Below, piece after piece: positions 1-6,846 of a stretch of DNA of 10,271 bases. The DNA is from an uncultured Azospirillum sp. Lineage in GTDB: Bacteria > Pseudomonadota > Alphaproteobacteria > RF32 > CAG-239. The position numbers and the translations under genes were made by a program. A model generated the notes under the pieces. The model did not search any database. It saw only the letters and a list, made by a program, of their open reading frames with translations, and was not told the origin of the DNA. The first letter of the stretch is position 1. Each line of letters opens with the position of its first letter. Where the stretch lies: positions 1-10,271 of the forward strand of contig CANDEX010000056.1 of NCBI GenBank assembly GCA_947383875.1. Reading direction: 5' to 3'.

Positions 1-296
1 AAAAACGGGCGCAATTTATCTTTGCCTGACGGGTCACCGATACGGGCAGTTGCGCCGCCGACCAACGTCAAAGGTTTGTGCCCGCATTTTTGAAACCAGC
101 GCATCATCATCAGCGGAACGATATGTCCGACGTGCAAGCTGTCTCCGGTAGGGTCTGAGCCCAGATAACCAACCGCAGGTTTTCCGCTTTTTTCACACTC
201 ATAAAGATAGGTATCAAAACCTGTTTCATTGGTGCATTGATTGTAAAAACCGCGTTCAACCATGAGGTTGAAAAATTCTGATTTAAATTGGCTCAT
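1..296 (-). CDS. tyrS: Tyrosyl-tRNA synthetase, N-terminal 98 codons (cut by window edge)
   Basis: This gene encodes the class I aminoacyl-tRNA synthetase that charges tRNA-Tyr in the cytoplasm. Only the first 98 codons lie in the window; the rest is beyond the left edge. The product starts [20 protein letters not shown]. It carries the TyrRS tyrosine-pocket block YLGSDPT (residues 44-50), the class I signature HVGH (55-58, a HIGH variant) and the GDPSGKD block (87-93). The FKSxF...ERGF...QC opening is what I associate with alphaproteobacterial TyrRS. The ATG at 296-294 is preceded on its strand by AAGGAAAGGG, with the AGG core about 9 nt upstream, a good ribosome binding site. The gene is divergent from the anmK-like gene. 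The KMSKS loop and tRNA-binding domain are not visible, so intactness cannot be judged. The family assignment is very secure. Confidence 0.95.
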   Translation of the reverse strand, partial: MSQFKSEFFNLMVERGFYNQCTNETGFDTYLYECEKSGKPAVGYLGSDPTGDSLHVGHIVPLMMMRWFQKCGHKPLTLVGGATARIGDPSGKDKLRPF

Positions 297-330
297 TTTC
301 CCTTTCCTTAATATCAAATAAAACGGCATT

Positions 331-345
331 AAACTGCCGCAGTTT
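331..345. promoter_or_regulatory. 15-bp perfect palindrome in the tyrS/anmK divergent region (possible operator)
   Basis: AAACTGC-C-GCAGTTT has two perfectly complementary 7-bp arms around a single central base. It lies between the two divergent start codons, about 25 bp upstream of the TATAAT proposed for anmK. A short dyad with a 1-nt centre cannot fold as an RNA hairpin but is typical of a DNA site for a dimeric regulator. An overlapping smaller inverted repeat, CGGCA/TGCCG (324-328 and 335-339), shares its left half. No regulator is encoded nearby and no known consensus is recognised, so an operator role is inference. Confidence 0.35.
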
Positions 346-361
346 CATAAATTCTTAACAG

Positions 362-389
362 ATATTACCATATAATTCCGACAATGCAA
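362..389 (-). promoter_or_regulatory. Candidate tyrS promoter (leftward)
   Basis: On the minus strand, TTGCAT (389-384) is followed after 16 bases by TAATAT (367-362), and TGG directly precedes the -10 as an extended -10 element (TGnTAATAT). Transcription would begin near 355 and give a leader of about 60 nt. The -35 is weak. The element overlaps the -10 proposed for anmK on the other strand, so the two polymerases would compete. This is a pattern match only. Confidence 0.3.
371..376 (+). promoter_or_regulatory. Candidate anmK -10 box, perfect TATAAT
   Basis: A consensus TATAAT lies 37 bases before the anmK start codon, which would give a leader of about 30 nt containing the GGAGGT ribosome binding site at 394-399. 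No convincing -35 is found 16-18 bases upstream (TAAATT at 348-353 is poor), so the promoter may be weak or activator-dependent. The palindrome at 331-345 is at a suitable distance for a regulator. Confidence 0.45.
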
Positions 390-412
390 TAACGGAGGTA
401 ATTTTTTTTGCA

Positions 413-1510
413 ATGACCATTATCAAACCTGTAAAAGCACTGGGTCTGCTGAGTACTTCTTCTTTAGAGGGAGTTTACGCGGTTATGCTGAGTACGGATG
501 GTGTTGATGTTTTTGAATATGGTCATTTGCTGCATATCCCCTATGACGAAACATTACGAGAGAAAATCCGCCCGCTTTTGGGGTGTTGCCCTTATACGCC
601 GGAAGCCGTTGCTGAGTTTGAAGCTGTTAATCGTGAGTTGACGGAATTTCATGCTGAAATAGTCAAAGAATATGTGTCGTCTTATGGAGAAATTGATATT
701 ATCGGTTATGAAGGAATAACTGTGGCAAATCTCGCAGGGGAGCATAATATCTGCCTGCTGGGCGACGGACAGCTTTTAGCTGAATTAACAGGCATTCGAG
801 TGGTAAATAATTTTCATAATGCCGATTTACGAGCCGGCGGGCAGGGGTCGCCGTTAGAGCCTGTTTACTTTAATGCCCTTTGTGCGGATATGGGAAAACC
901 TTTGGCCGTTGTCAATATCTCCGGAATAACCAGAGTAACCTGGATTGGCACTTATGGTGAAATGATGGCTTTTGATATAGGCCCCGGCAATGCCGCAATT
1001 GATGAATGGGTGCGCAAACATGGCGGTATGAATATGGACTATAACGGCAAACTGGCAATTACCGGAAAAGTCAATGAACAGATTGTCGCGACGATGATGC
1101 GCCATAAATATTTTGCCAAATATCCGCCTAAATCTACGGAACGGAGAGCCTTTGTTGAAAAATTAGAACACCTTGAAGGTCTGAGCCTTGAAGACGGTGC
1201 TGCGACAGCAACAGCATTTGTTGCGGAGGCGATAGCTTATTCGCTGTTGCTCTATCTGCCGGAAGCTCCGAAAATATTGTTAGTTTGCGGCGGAGGAGCC
1301 AAAAACCCGACAATTTTAAGATTTTTACGTCAACGTCTGCCGGACATGATAATCCACACGGCAGCAGAAGAAGGATTGAATACCAATTCACTTCCGGCGC
1401 AGGCTTTTGCTTACCTTGCAGTTCGACGGCTTTATTATTTACCGGTAACTTTCCCGGCCACAACCGGCGTACCGGAACCGATGGTTTGCGGAGAAATCTG
1501 TGAACCTTAA
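413..1510 (+). CDS. anmK: Anhydro-N-acetylmuramic acid kinase family protein, divergent N-terminal motifs
   Basis: AnmK phosphorylates and opens 1,6-anhydro-MurNAc to MurNAc-6-phosphate in cell-wall recycling, in the cytoplasm. The 365-residue length is normal for the family. Clear family blocks are AGGQGSPLEP (141-150), VVNISGITRVT (166-176), FDIGPGNAAIDEW (187-199, containing Asp188 at the presumed catalytic-base position), CGGGAKNP (292-299), the Ala-rich AQAFAYLAVR block (329-338) and LPVTFPATTGVPEP (343-356). The N-terminal blocks are eroded. The usual GxMSGTSxDGxD reads GLLSTSSLEGVY (11-22), and the usual GxHGQTVxH reads GYEGITVAN (98-106). The family assignment is firm, but kinase activity is uncertain. 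The start is the ATG after GGAGGT (394-399); the 13-base gap includes an eight-T run and is somewhat long. The gene overlaps the next small gene by 11 bases and likely shares its transcript. Confidence 0.85.
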   Translation: MTIIKPVKALGLLSTSSLEGVYAVMLSTDGVDVFEYGHLLHIPYDETLREKIRPLLGCCPYTPEAVAEFEAVNRELTEFHAEIVKEYVSSYGEIDIIGYEGITVANLAGEHNICLLGDGQLLAELTGIRVVNNFHNADLRAGGQGSPLEPVYFNALCADMGKPLAVVNISGITRVTWIGTYGEMMAFDIGPGNAAIDEWVRKHGGMNMDYNGKLAITGKVNEQIVATMMRHKYFAKYPPKSTERRAFVEKLEHLEGLSLEDGAATATAFVAEAIAYSLLLYLPEAPKILLVCGGGAKNPTILRFLRQRLPDMIIHTAAEEGLNTNSLPAQAFAYLAVRRLYYLPVTFPATTGVPEPMVCGEICEP

Positions 1511-1697
1511 TATGACAGAATTAAATAATTATTATGAAATTAAAAAAACAATAAAAATGGAAAATTTTGAAGATAACCGCCGCTATGATGAAGATCAGCA
1601 GCCGCACCAGCATTCCGCTTATGAATGTTTTATTATTTTTATGTTTGTGATTGCCATGGCTTATATGTTTATTTTCGGAGAAACTCAAATTTCTTAG
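1500..1697 (+). CDS. Small single-helix membrane protein (65 codons), coupled to anmK
   Basis: The product is an unrecognised 65-residue protein. Residues 1-40 are hydrophilic with a charged ENFEDNRRYDEDQQ stretch (21-34). Residues 41-60 (YECFIIFMFVIAMAYMFIFG) form one strong transmembrane helix, followed by five residues. With so short a C-terminus, a tail-anchored topology is likely. The GTG at 1500 has CGGAGA (1489-1494) 5 bases upstream and overlaps the last 11 bases of anmK, which suggests translational coupling. The in-frame ATG at 1512 is an alternative but would sit 17 bases from that site. The ATG at 1557 also keeps the whole helix but lacks a ribosome binding site. The gene ends in TAG about 50 bases before a strong terminator. 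The overlap, ribosome binding site, helix and terminator together argue for a real gene; its function is unknown. Confidence 0.6.
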   Translation: MNLNMTELNNYYEIKKTIKMENFEDNRRYDEDQQPHQHSAYECFIIFMFVIAMAYMFIFGETQIS

Positions 1698-1748
1698 AAC
1701 ACAAAGCCAAACTTGGATAATAGGCTGCGCTCAAGCTTATTAATAAAG

Positions 1749-1797
1749 AAACCCCGCCCGGAAAGTCTTACCGCCGCGGGGTTTTATAATTTTTTTC
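1749..1797 (+). terminator. Intrinsic terminator of the anmK unit
   Basis: AAACCCCGC (1749-1757) pairs with GCGGGGTTT (1776-1784), a 9-bp GC-rich stem. CGG/CCG (1759-1761 with 1771-1773) can extend it inside the loop. The stem is followed by TTTTATAATTTTTTT. This is a classic Rho-independent terminator and marks the end of the anmK/small membrane protein transcript. Confidence 0.9.
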
Positions 1798-1863
1798 GGT
1801 TCTGCAAATCTGAAGCTTTTTTAACATTTTAGTTTATAGCTTCTTATTTTAATTAAATTCTGT

Positions 1864-1892
1864 TTGACTCGCTGGGATTCTTGTATTAGCAT
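1864..1892 (+). promoter_or_regulatory. Candidate ileS promoter
   Basis: TTGACT (1864-1869, 5 of 6 to consensus) is followed after 17 bases by TAGCAT (1887-1892, 4 of 6). It lies downstream of the anmK-unit terminator and about 150 bases before ileS, so it would give ileS its own transcript with a leader of roughly 145 nt. This is a pattern match only; other AT-rich hexamers closer to the gene cannot be excluded. Confidence 0.4.
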
Positions 1893-2043
1893 TTACCCGA
1901 ATTAACAATTTCTGCAATAAAAATGATGACAATTTTAAACATACCTTTCATTCCTTACATTATTATCCCTTAGGGGATACATCATTTTTCATACATATTC
2001 ATACCAATTCACAACAAGATAAATAATTTTAAGGTGTTTAAAC
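1893..2043 (+). other. ileS 5' leader, AT-rich, one small hairpin
   Basis: This gene-free leader contains one clear inverted repeat, TATCCC (1964-1969) with GGGATA (1974-1979) around a TTAG loop. No T-run follows the hairpin, so it is not a terminator. No T-box bulge sequence, leader peptide with isoleucine codon runs or other known riboswitch core is visible. The ribosome binding site AAGGTG (2031-2036) sits 7 bases before the ileS ATG. Beyond these I see only AT-rich sequence. Confidence 0.4.
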
Positions 2044-5000
2044 ATGACTAAACATTACGCTGACGTAAAGGCGAAAGCCGACTTTGTTGAGCTTGAGAAA
2101 GAAGTGCTCAAATTCTGGGAAGAAAATAAAACTTTTGAAAAATCAGTACAAAATCGTGACGGAGCTGCCGAATTTGTTTTTTATGACGGCCCGCCGTTTG
2201 CCAACGGAACCCCTCACTACGGCCATATCATGGTATCTTATGTTAAAGATGTCGTTGCCCGTTTCCAGACAATGAACGGCAAGAAAGTCGAACGTCGCCT
2301 GGGATGGGACTGCCATGGCCTGCCGGCAGAAATGTCTGCTGAAAAACAGCTGGGTGTCTCCGGTCGTAAACAGATTGAAGAATATGGCATTGAAAAGTTT
2401 AACGACTTCTGCCGTTCCGATGTGCTTAAATATTCCGATATTTGGGTGGATATGTTCAAACGCATTGGTCGCTGGGTTGATTTTAACCATGATTACAAAA
2501 CCATGGATTTGCCTTTTATGGAAAGTGTTATTTCCAATTTTAAACAGCTGTATGACAAAGGTCTTGTTTATGAAGATTACCGCGTGCTGCCTTATTCGTG
2601 GTGCGCTGAAACCCCGCTGTCAAACTTTGAAGTCAATCAGGGCTATCAGGATAAAACCGATAACGCGATTACGGTAATGTTCAAGCTTGAAAACGGTATG
2701 AATATTCTGGTTTGGACAACCACACCATGGACTTTGCCGTCAAACTTAATGCTGGCTGTCGGTAAAGATATCGACTATGCTGTCATGGAAGAAAACGGAC
2801 AGAAATACGTTTTGGCGCAGGCTTTGCTCGGTCGCTACAAAAAGCAATTGGAGAATGCCGCTCAAACCGGAACCATTAAAGGCAGCGAGTTAATCGGCTT
2901 GAGCTATGAACCGATGTTCCCCTATTTTAAACACCTCAAAGATAAAGGTGCCTTTAAGGTATTGTGTGGTGAATTTGTATCAACAGAAGACGGAACAGGT
3001 GTTGTCCATATCGCGCCGGGATTTGGTCAGGATGACTTTGATGCCTGTCGAGCTTATGATGATAATTTCCCTGTTGTCTGCCCGGTTGATGAAGCCGGAA
3101 AATTCACTGCCGAAGTACCTGATTATCAGGGGAAACAAGTTTTTGAAACCAATGAACCGATTATGCAGTTGCTGAAAGAAAAGGGCATTCTGGTTAAAAA
3201 AGAGCAATATACGCACTCTTATCCTTTCTGCTGGCGAACAGATACGCCGCTGATTTATAAAGCGATGTCCAGCTGGTTTGTGAAAGTAACCGATTTCCGC
3301 GATGATATGGTTAAAAACAACCAACAGATAAATTGGGTGCCGGAACATATTAAAGACGGTCGTTTCGGTAAATGGCTGGAAGGTGCTCGAGATTGGTCGA
3401 TTTCCCGCAACCGTTTCTGGGGAACGCCAATTCCGGTCTGGAAATCAGATAATCCGAAGTTCCCGCGGATTGATGTTTTTGGTTCTATTGCCGAGATTAA
3501 GGAAAAGACCGGTTTTGAGATTAGTAATCTGCATAAGCCCTATATTGATGATGTTATTTATCCGAACCCGGATGATCCCTCCGGTCAAACCATGATGCGC
3601 CGCGTGAGTGATGTTTTTGACTGTTGGTTTGAATCCGGTTCTATGCCTTATGCACAGGTTCATTATCCTTTTGAAAACAAAGAATGGTTTGAAAATCATT
3701 TCCCTGCAGATTTCATCGTGGAAGCGGTGGATCAGACCCGTGGTTGGTTTTATACACTGACTGTGCTGTCAACGGCTTTGCACAACCGCCCAGCATTTAA
3801 GAATTGTATTTGTACCGGTTTGTTGATGGCTGAAGGCGGGCAGAAATTGTCCAAACGCTTGAAAAACTACCCTGACCCGAACGAGGTTTTGGACACCATT
3901 GGTTCGGATGCTCTGCGGTGGTTCTTAGTGTCGTCACCTGTTTTAAAAGGCGGAAACCTTGCGGTTGATAAAGAAGGTAAGGAAATAGCTAAAGCTTCCC
4001 GTGTGGCGCAGATACCATTGTGGAATGCTTTTTACTTTTTCACGCTTTACACCAATGCCGAAGAATATAAAGCCAAAGAAATAACGGTTTCACCGGAAGC
4101 GATTGACAACTATATCTTGTCAAAATTAAAACATTTAGCCGAGGTTGTTAAAGCAGGCATTGAAGCTTACGATGTTTCCATGGCCACTAATGAGCTCTCT
4201 GTCTTTATGGAAGTGTTGAACAACTGGTATATCCGTCGCACTCGCGACCGTTTCTGGGAAGGTGATGCCAATGCCTTTGATACTTTGTATACGGTTTTGG
4301 TCAATGTTTGCAAAATTGTTGCACCGTTGATGCCGTTCCTGAGTGAATATATCTTTAAAGCATTAACCGGAGAAGAATCCGTTCACTTGACAGACTACCC
4401 GCTGCTGGCTGACATCGCATATGACGAAGAACTGGTTAATACGATGGACTTCGTGCAGGATTTATGTTCTACCGGTAAGTTTATCCGAGAAGAGAAGAAT
4501 CTCCGTAATCGCTTACCATTAAGCAGTCTGACAATTATCGGCGCGGAATTAAGCCCTGCTTATCAGGAAATTGTGAAAGATGAATTGAATGTAAAACAGG
4601 TTAAGTTTGATAATAATCTGGAAAGCTATGCATCTAAGAAAATTTATCTCTATACACCGCTGCTGGGTAAGGCTCTGGGAAAAGAGATGGGTGCGGTCAT
4701 GGCTGCTTACAAACAAGGCAACTGGACATTAAATTCTGACGGTACACTAGCCATTGGCGGTCAGAATCTGAATAAGGATTTGTTTGAAGTTCGGCTGGAG
4801 ATGAAAGACGGTGTTGCCGGAAAAGCTTTTGCCGATAATAAGGCCGTGGTGACGTTGGATACCAATGTTACCGATGAGCTGAAACGCGAGGGTATGGCGC
4901 GAGACTTTGTCCGTTTAATCCAAACCCTGCGTAAGGATAAGGACTTTAACATCTCTGATCGTATTGAACTTTGTTATCAAACGGCAGATACCGAGTTGGC

Positions 5001-5148
5001 AAGAGCTTTAGATGAAAATAAAGCTTATATTGCGGAACAGGTTCTGGCCGTTAAGATAGATACGGCCTGCGCTTCGGGAACAGAAGCGGATATTGACGGG
5101 GCCAAATTGGTCTTTGATGCAAAGGTTAGTACAGCTAAAGTAGCCTAA
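2044..5148 (+). CDS. ileS: Isoleucyl-tRNA synthetase, type 2 (eukaryote-like)
   Basis: The 1034-residue cytoplasmic enzyme activates isoleucine, charges tRNA-Ile and edits misactivated valine. Its class I Rossmann core shows PPFANGTPHYGH, with HYGH at 58-61, and the catalytic loop KLSKR at 601-605 (KMSKS variant) within GGQKLSKRLKNYPDPNEV. The inserted CP1 editing domain shows TTTPWT (225-230) and GTGVVHIAPGFGQDD (317-331), with the Asp-containing end intact. DQTRGWFYTL and the anticodon-binding segment containing NNWYIRRTRDRFWEG follow, then a C-terminal extension. KLSKRLKNYPDP and the overall length point to IleRS2, the group that includes eukaryotic cytosolic enzymes and is typically insensitive to mupirocin. 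The gene has its own leader and a strong terminator, so it appears monocistronic. All diagnostic motifs are present and no lesion is seen. Confidence 0.97.
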   Translation: MTKHYADVKAKADFVELEKEVLKFWEENKTFEKSVQNRDGAAEFVFYDGPPFANGTPHYGHIMVSYVKDVVARFQTMNGKKVERRLGWDCHGLPAEMSAEKQLGVSGRKQIEEYGIEKFNDFCRSDVLKYSDIWVDMFKRIGRWVDFNHDYKTMDLPFMESVISNFKQLYDKGLVYEDYRVLPYSWCAETPLSNFEVNQGYQDKTDNAITVMFKLENGMNILVWTTTPWTLPSNLMLAVGKDIDYAVMEENGQKYVLAQALLGRYKKQLENAAQTGTIKGSELIGLSYEPMFPYFKHLKDKGAFKVLCGEFVSTEDGTGVVHIAPGFGQDDFDACRAYDDNFPVVCPVDEAGKFTAEVPDYQGKQVFETNEPIMQLLKEKGILVKKEQYTHSYPFCWRTDTPLIYKAMSSWFVKVTDFRDDMVKNNQQINWVPEHIKDGRFGKWLEGARDWSISRNRFWGTPIPVWKSDNPKFPRIDVFGSIAEIKEKTGFEISNLHKPYIDDVIYPNPDDPSGQTMMRRVSDVFDCWFESGSMPYAQVHYPFENKEWFENHFPADFIVEAVDQTRGWFYTLTVLSTALHNRPAFKNCICTGLLMAEGGQKLSKRLKNYPDPNEVLDTIGSDALRWFLVSSPVLKGGNLAVDKEGKEIAKASRVAQIPLWNAFYFFTLYTNAEEYKAKEITVSPEAIDNYILSKLKHLAEVVKAGIEAYDVSMATNELSVFMEVLNNWYIRRTRDRFWEGDANAFDTLYTVLVNVCKIVAPLMPFLSEYIFKALTGEESVHLTDYPLLADIAYDEELVNTMDFVQDLCSTGKFIREEKNLRNRLPLSSLTIIGAELSPAYQEIVKDELNVKQVKFDNNLESYASKKIYLYTPLLGKALGKEMGAVMAAYKQGNWTLNSDGTLAIGGQNLNKDLFEVRLEMKDGVAGKAFADNKAVVTLDTNVTDELKREGMARDFVRLIQTLRKDKDFNISDRIELCYQTADTELARALDENKAYIAEQVLAVKIDTACASGTEADIDGAKLVFDAKVSTAKVA

Positions 5149-5163
5149 AATTATTGTCTTTAG

Positions 5164-5197
5164 AAAAACCCGCCTTATGTAATGGCGGGTTTTTTTT
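5164..5197 (+). terminator. Intrinsic terminator of ileS
   Basis: AAAAACCCGCC (5164-5174) pairs with GGCGGGTTTTT (5184-5194) around a 9-base loop and is followed by a run of eight T (5190-5197). It begins 16 bases after the ileS stop. The A-run on the left flank could also let it work weakly in reverse, but no convergent gene is present. Confidence 0.93.
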
Positions 5198-5421
5198 GAA
5201 CTTTTTATCATATAACGGGTAAAAGCGGACAAAATAATAATGAAGCTGTAAATTAGCATTAATAGTTTTGCATTGAAGGAAGAAGATACAGGGTTCTGAA
5301 AACAGAGGATTTTCGCCGCTAAACAGATTTATCAAAATTTAACTTTTATAAAATAAAATGAACAAAAATGTTAAGGTTTGGTTACATTTAGATAAAAATC
5401 ACCAATTTTTGACAAAATTTA
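5198..5421. other. Gene-free AT-rich stretch upstream of the first unknown gene
   Basis: No convincing gene is visible on either strand. The short minus-strand reading frames here begin in or cross the ileS terminator and have no good ribosome binding site. TTAA-N7-TTAC (5371-5385) is close to the CtrA-type TTAA-N7-TTAA used in many alphaproteobacteria, but chance matches are common in such AT-rich sequence. TTGACA at 5409-5414 lies 13 bases before the -35 of the promoter below; a similar TTGACA lies before the third unknown gene. Confidence 0.3.
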
Positions 5422-5450
5422 TTGAAAATGTATAGCTGATATGTTATACT
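5422..5450 (+). promoter_or_regulatory. Promoter of the first unknown gene, extended -10
   Basis: TTGAAA (5422-5427), a 17-base spacer and TATACT (5445-5450) preceded by TG at 5442-5443 form a near-consensus extended -10 promoter (TGnTATACT). Transcription would start near 5457 and give a leader of about 35 nt ending in the ribosome binding site AAGGAG (5475-5480). No other element in the gap fits as well. Confidence 0.65.
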
Positions 5451-5490
5451 TTCTCATATCTAAGGCATTTACGCAAGGAGTACAAATATC

Positions 5491-6822
5491 ATGGCTGAAA
5501 CTCAAACTTTTGACCAATGGCTGAAAGCTCAAAATAATCTGACAGACGCGCAGCGTCAGGCATTGGAAGCTCATAATGCGGATGCAACCGTAACTTTTAC
5601 TCCGGAATCTTTTGATAGGTATTTAGCGGAATTACGCGGACAAACGCCGGAAGGTCGTGGTAGCAAAGCAAATGCCGACAATAATTCTGAAAATTTACAA
5701 GCAGCTTTAGCTCTGGCTAATGGTGATTTAAGTAAAATGGATTATAGCCAGATTTCAGCCGCTTGGAATATATTAAGTAGTGTTGATGAAAAAGCGGCAC
5801 CCGAACTTCTTGCAAAAGCGAATGAAGCCAAAGCCAAAATGGCAGAATTTTCTGAACACCTGATAGCCGGTGTCAATCCGCAACAGCCTTGGACAATGGA
5901 TACGGCTCCCGAGTACACGTCATGGCTTGAAATTAATAAAGTTGCTGTTGCTCGAAGTAACGATGCGAACAAAAAAGCTCGTAATGAAAAAATTCAAGGC
6001 AGTCTGGTAGCGTTTTATCAGAAATTTGACCAAGAAAATGGTTTAACAGATTTGAACGGTGAGAGTGCTCAAAAACTTGCGGAAAACGAAGCAGCCATAA
6101 CCGCAATCGGAAAAGATTTTGATCCCTTTGCCAAAGATGAACAAGGAAAGTTGGTTCATCCAGAGTTTGCTTCTATTGATAAATTTTATGATAAGTTAGA
6201 TATTGATAACAGCAATAAAGACATTGATGCGGTTAATAAAGACAGCCTGAAAAAAGATATGGCAGAACTGGCCTACAATGAAGCAGTTCTCCGGTTAAGT
6301 ATGAATTCTGACTTTGCTCGCTTGGATAAAGCACAGCAGGAACAACTGCTGGCTGAAGCTTATGCTACTAATATGCAGGTCGGCATGATCAGCATGATTG
6401 CTGCGCAAATGGCGGAAGCGGCAGCTAAAAATGATAAGAATGAGCATAGTATCAAAGAGTTTGAAGATCAGGCCGCGCAGTATTTTACTAAAATGGTCAA
6501 TGCCGAAAACACTTCTTTTAAAGTCAGTAATGCCGCAGCGTTAAGTAATTTAGCCGTCCGTACGACTCACCATGCACACGTTTGTAAACGTGTTGCACAA
6601 AAAACAGGCCGTAAATCTTTCTGGCAGAAGATTAAAGATTTTGACAAACGGATGACGGAAAAACATCCTAAAGCTTATACTATGCTCAAAAACATGGCTG
6701 TCAGTCTTAGCGTTGGCTATGCGACAGGTGGTGTTGGGTTAATGGTTCTGTCTGCCTATAAAACAGCAAAAGCTGTTCAAAAAAGCGTTCAAAATTATAA
6801 AGAAGCCAATAAAGGCGGCTAG
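5491..6822 (+). CDS. Unknown helical protein with C-terminal glycine-rich hydrophobic segment
   Basis: I do not recognise this 443-residue protein. It has no signal peptide and is predominantly helical and charged through about residue 340. It then has an Ala-rich stretch (KVSNAAALSNLAVR, 344-357), a basic helix (about 366-400, with a His cluster TTHHAHV at 358-364), and a glycine-rich hydrophobic segment (402-423, containing SLSVGYATGGVG). It ends in a Lys-rich amphipathic tail, YKTAKAVQKSVQNYKEANKGG. The ATG is preceded by AAGGAG 10 bases upstream and a good promoter. Its stop is TAG, and the same frame stays open for another 834 codons, so it may be the N-terminal part of a protein of about 1277 residues. 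It resembles the partial third gene downstream at low identity (shared DL-x-x-L/M, KDF and VS-x-x-AA-x-L blocks). It is surely expressed coding sequence, with function unknown; membrane insertion or association is inferred from the hydrophobic segment. Confidence 0.85.
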   Translation: MAETQTFDQWLKAQNNLTDAQRQALEAHNADATVTFTPESFDRYLAELRGQTPEGRGSKANADNNSENLQAALALANGDLSKMDYSQISAAWNILSSVDEKAAPELLAKANEAKAKMAEFSEHLIAGVNPQQPWTMDTAPEYTSWLEINKVAVARSNDANKKARNEKIQGSLVAFYQKFDQENGLTDLNGESAQKLAENEAAITAIGKDFDPFAKDEQGKLVHPEFASIDKFYDKLDIDNSNKDIDAVNKDSLKKDMAELAYNEAVLRLSMNSDFARLDKAQQEQLLAEAYATNMQVGMISMIAAQMAEAAAKNDKNEHSIKEFEDQAAQYFTKMVNAENTSFKVSNAAALSNLAVRTTHHAHVCKRVAQKTGRKSFWQKIKDFDKRMTEKHPKAYTMLKNMAVSLSVGYATGGVGLMVLSAYKTAKAVQKSVQNYKEANKGG

Positions 6823-6846
6823 TATAAATCTTATTTCGGCTATTTG
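6820..6846 (+). other. In-frame TAG and gap between the two unknown reading frames
   Basis: The TAG (6820-6822) closing the first gene is followed in the same frame by the sense codons YKSYFGY and then TTG at 6844, with no other stop until 9322. No ATG or GTG in this frame lies between the TAG and 6844, and nothing like a ribosome binding site precedes the TTG. AAAGGCGG just before the TAG is about 25 bases from it, too far to serve. The arrangement suits a nonsense change in one long gene, stop-codon readthrough, or weak non-canonical initiation. Confidence 0.6.

Noticed and set aside
1812..1843. Inverted repeat GAAGCT/AGCTTC with a 20-base loop upstream of ileS, a possible second terminator or attenuator.
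   Set aside because: Only 6 bp of stem with a long AU-rich loop and no clean T-run; weak next to the terminator at 1749-1797.
1893..2043. T-box or amino-acid-responsive leader ahead of ileS.
   Set aside because: No T-box bulge sequence, no antiterminator/terminator pair and no leader peptide rich in isoleucine codons; only a 6-bp hairpin.
5135..5335. Minus-strand 66-codon reading frame downstream of ileS.
   Set aside because: It runs through the ileS terminator in reverse, lacks a ribosome binding site and encodes a low-complexity peptide.
5371..5385. TTAA-N7-TTAC resembling a CtrA binding site.
   Set aside because: One mismatch in an 8-base consensus within very AT-rich sequence; expected by chance and not repeated upstream of the third gene.
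6820..6822. Genome-wide reassignment of TAG to a sense codon.
   Set aside because: The small gene at 1500-1697 ends in TAG and reading through it would cross a strong terminator, so TAG works as a stop in this window.
6823..6828. TATAAA just after the TAG as a promoter for the second reading frame.
   Set aside because: No -35 at 16-18 bases, and the transcript would start within about 10 bases of a TTG, which is a poor leaderless start.
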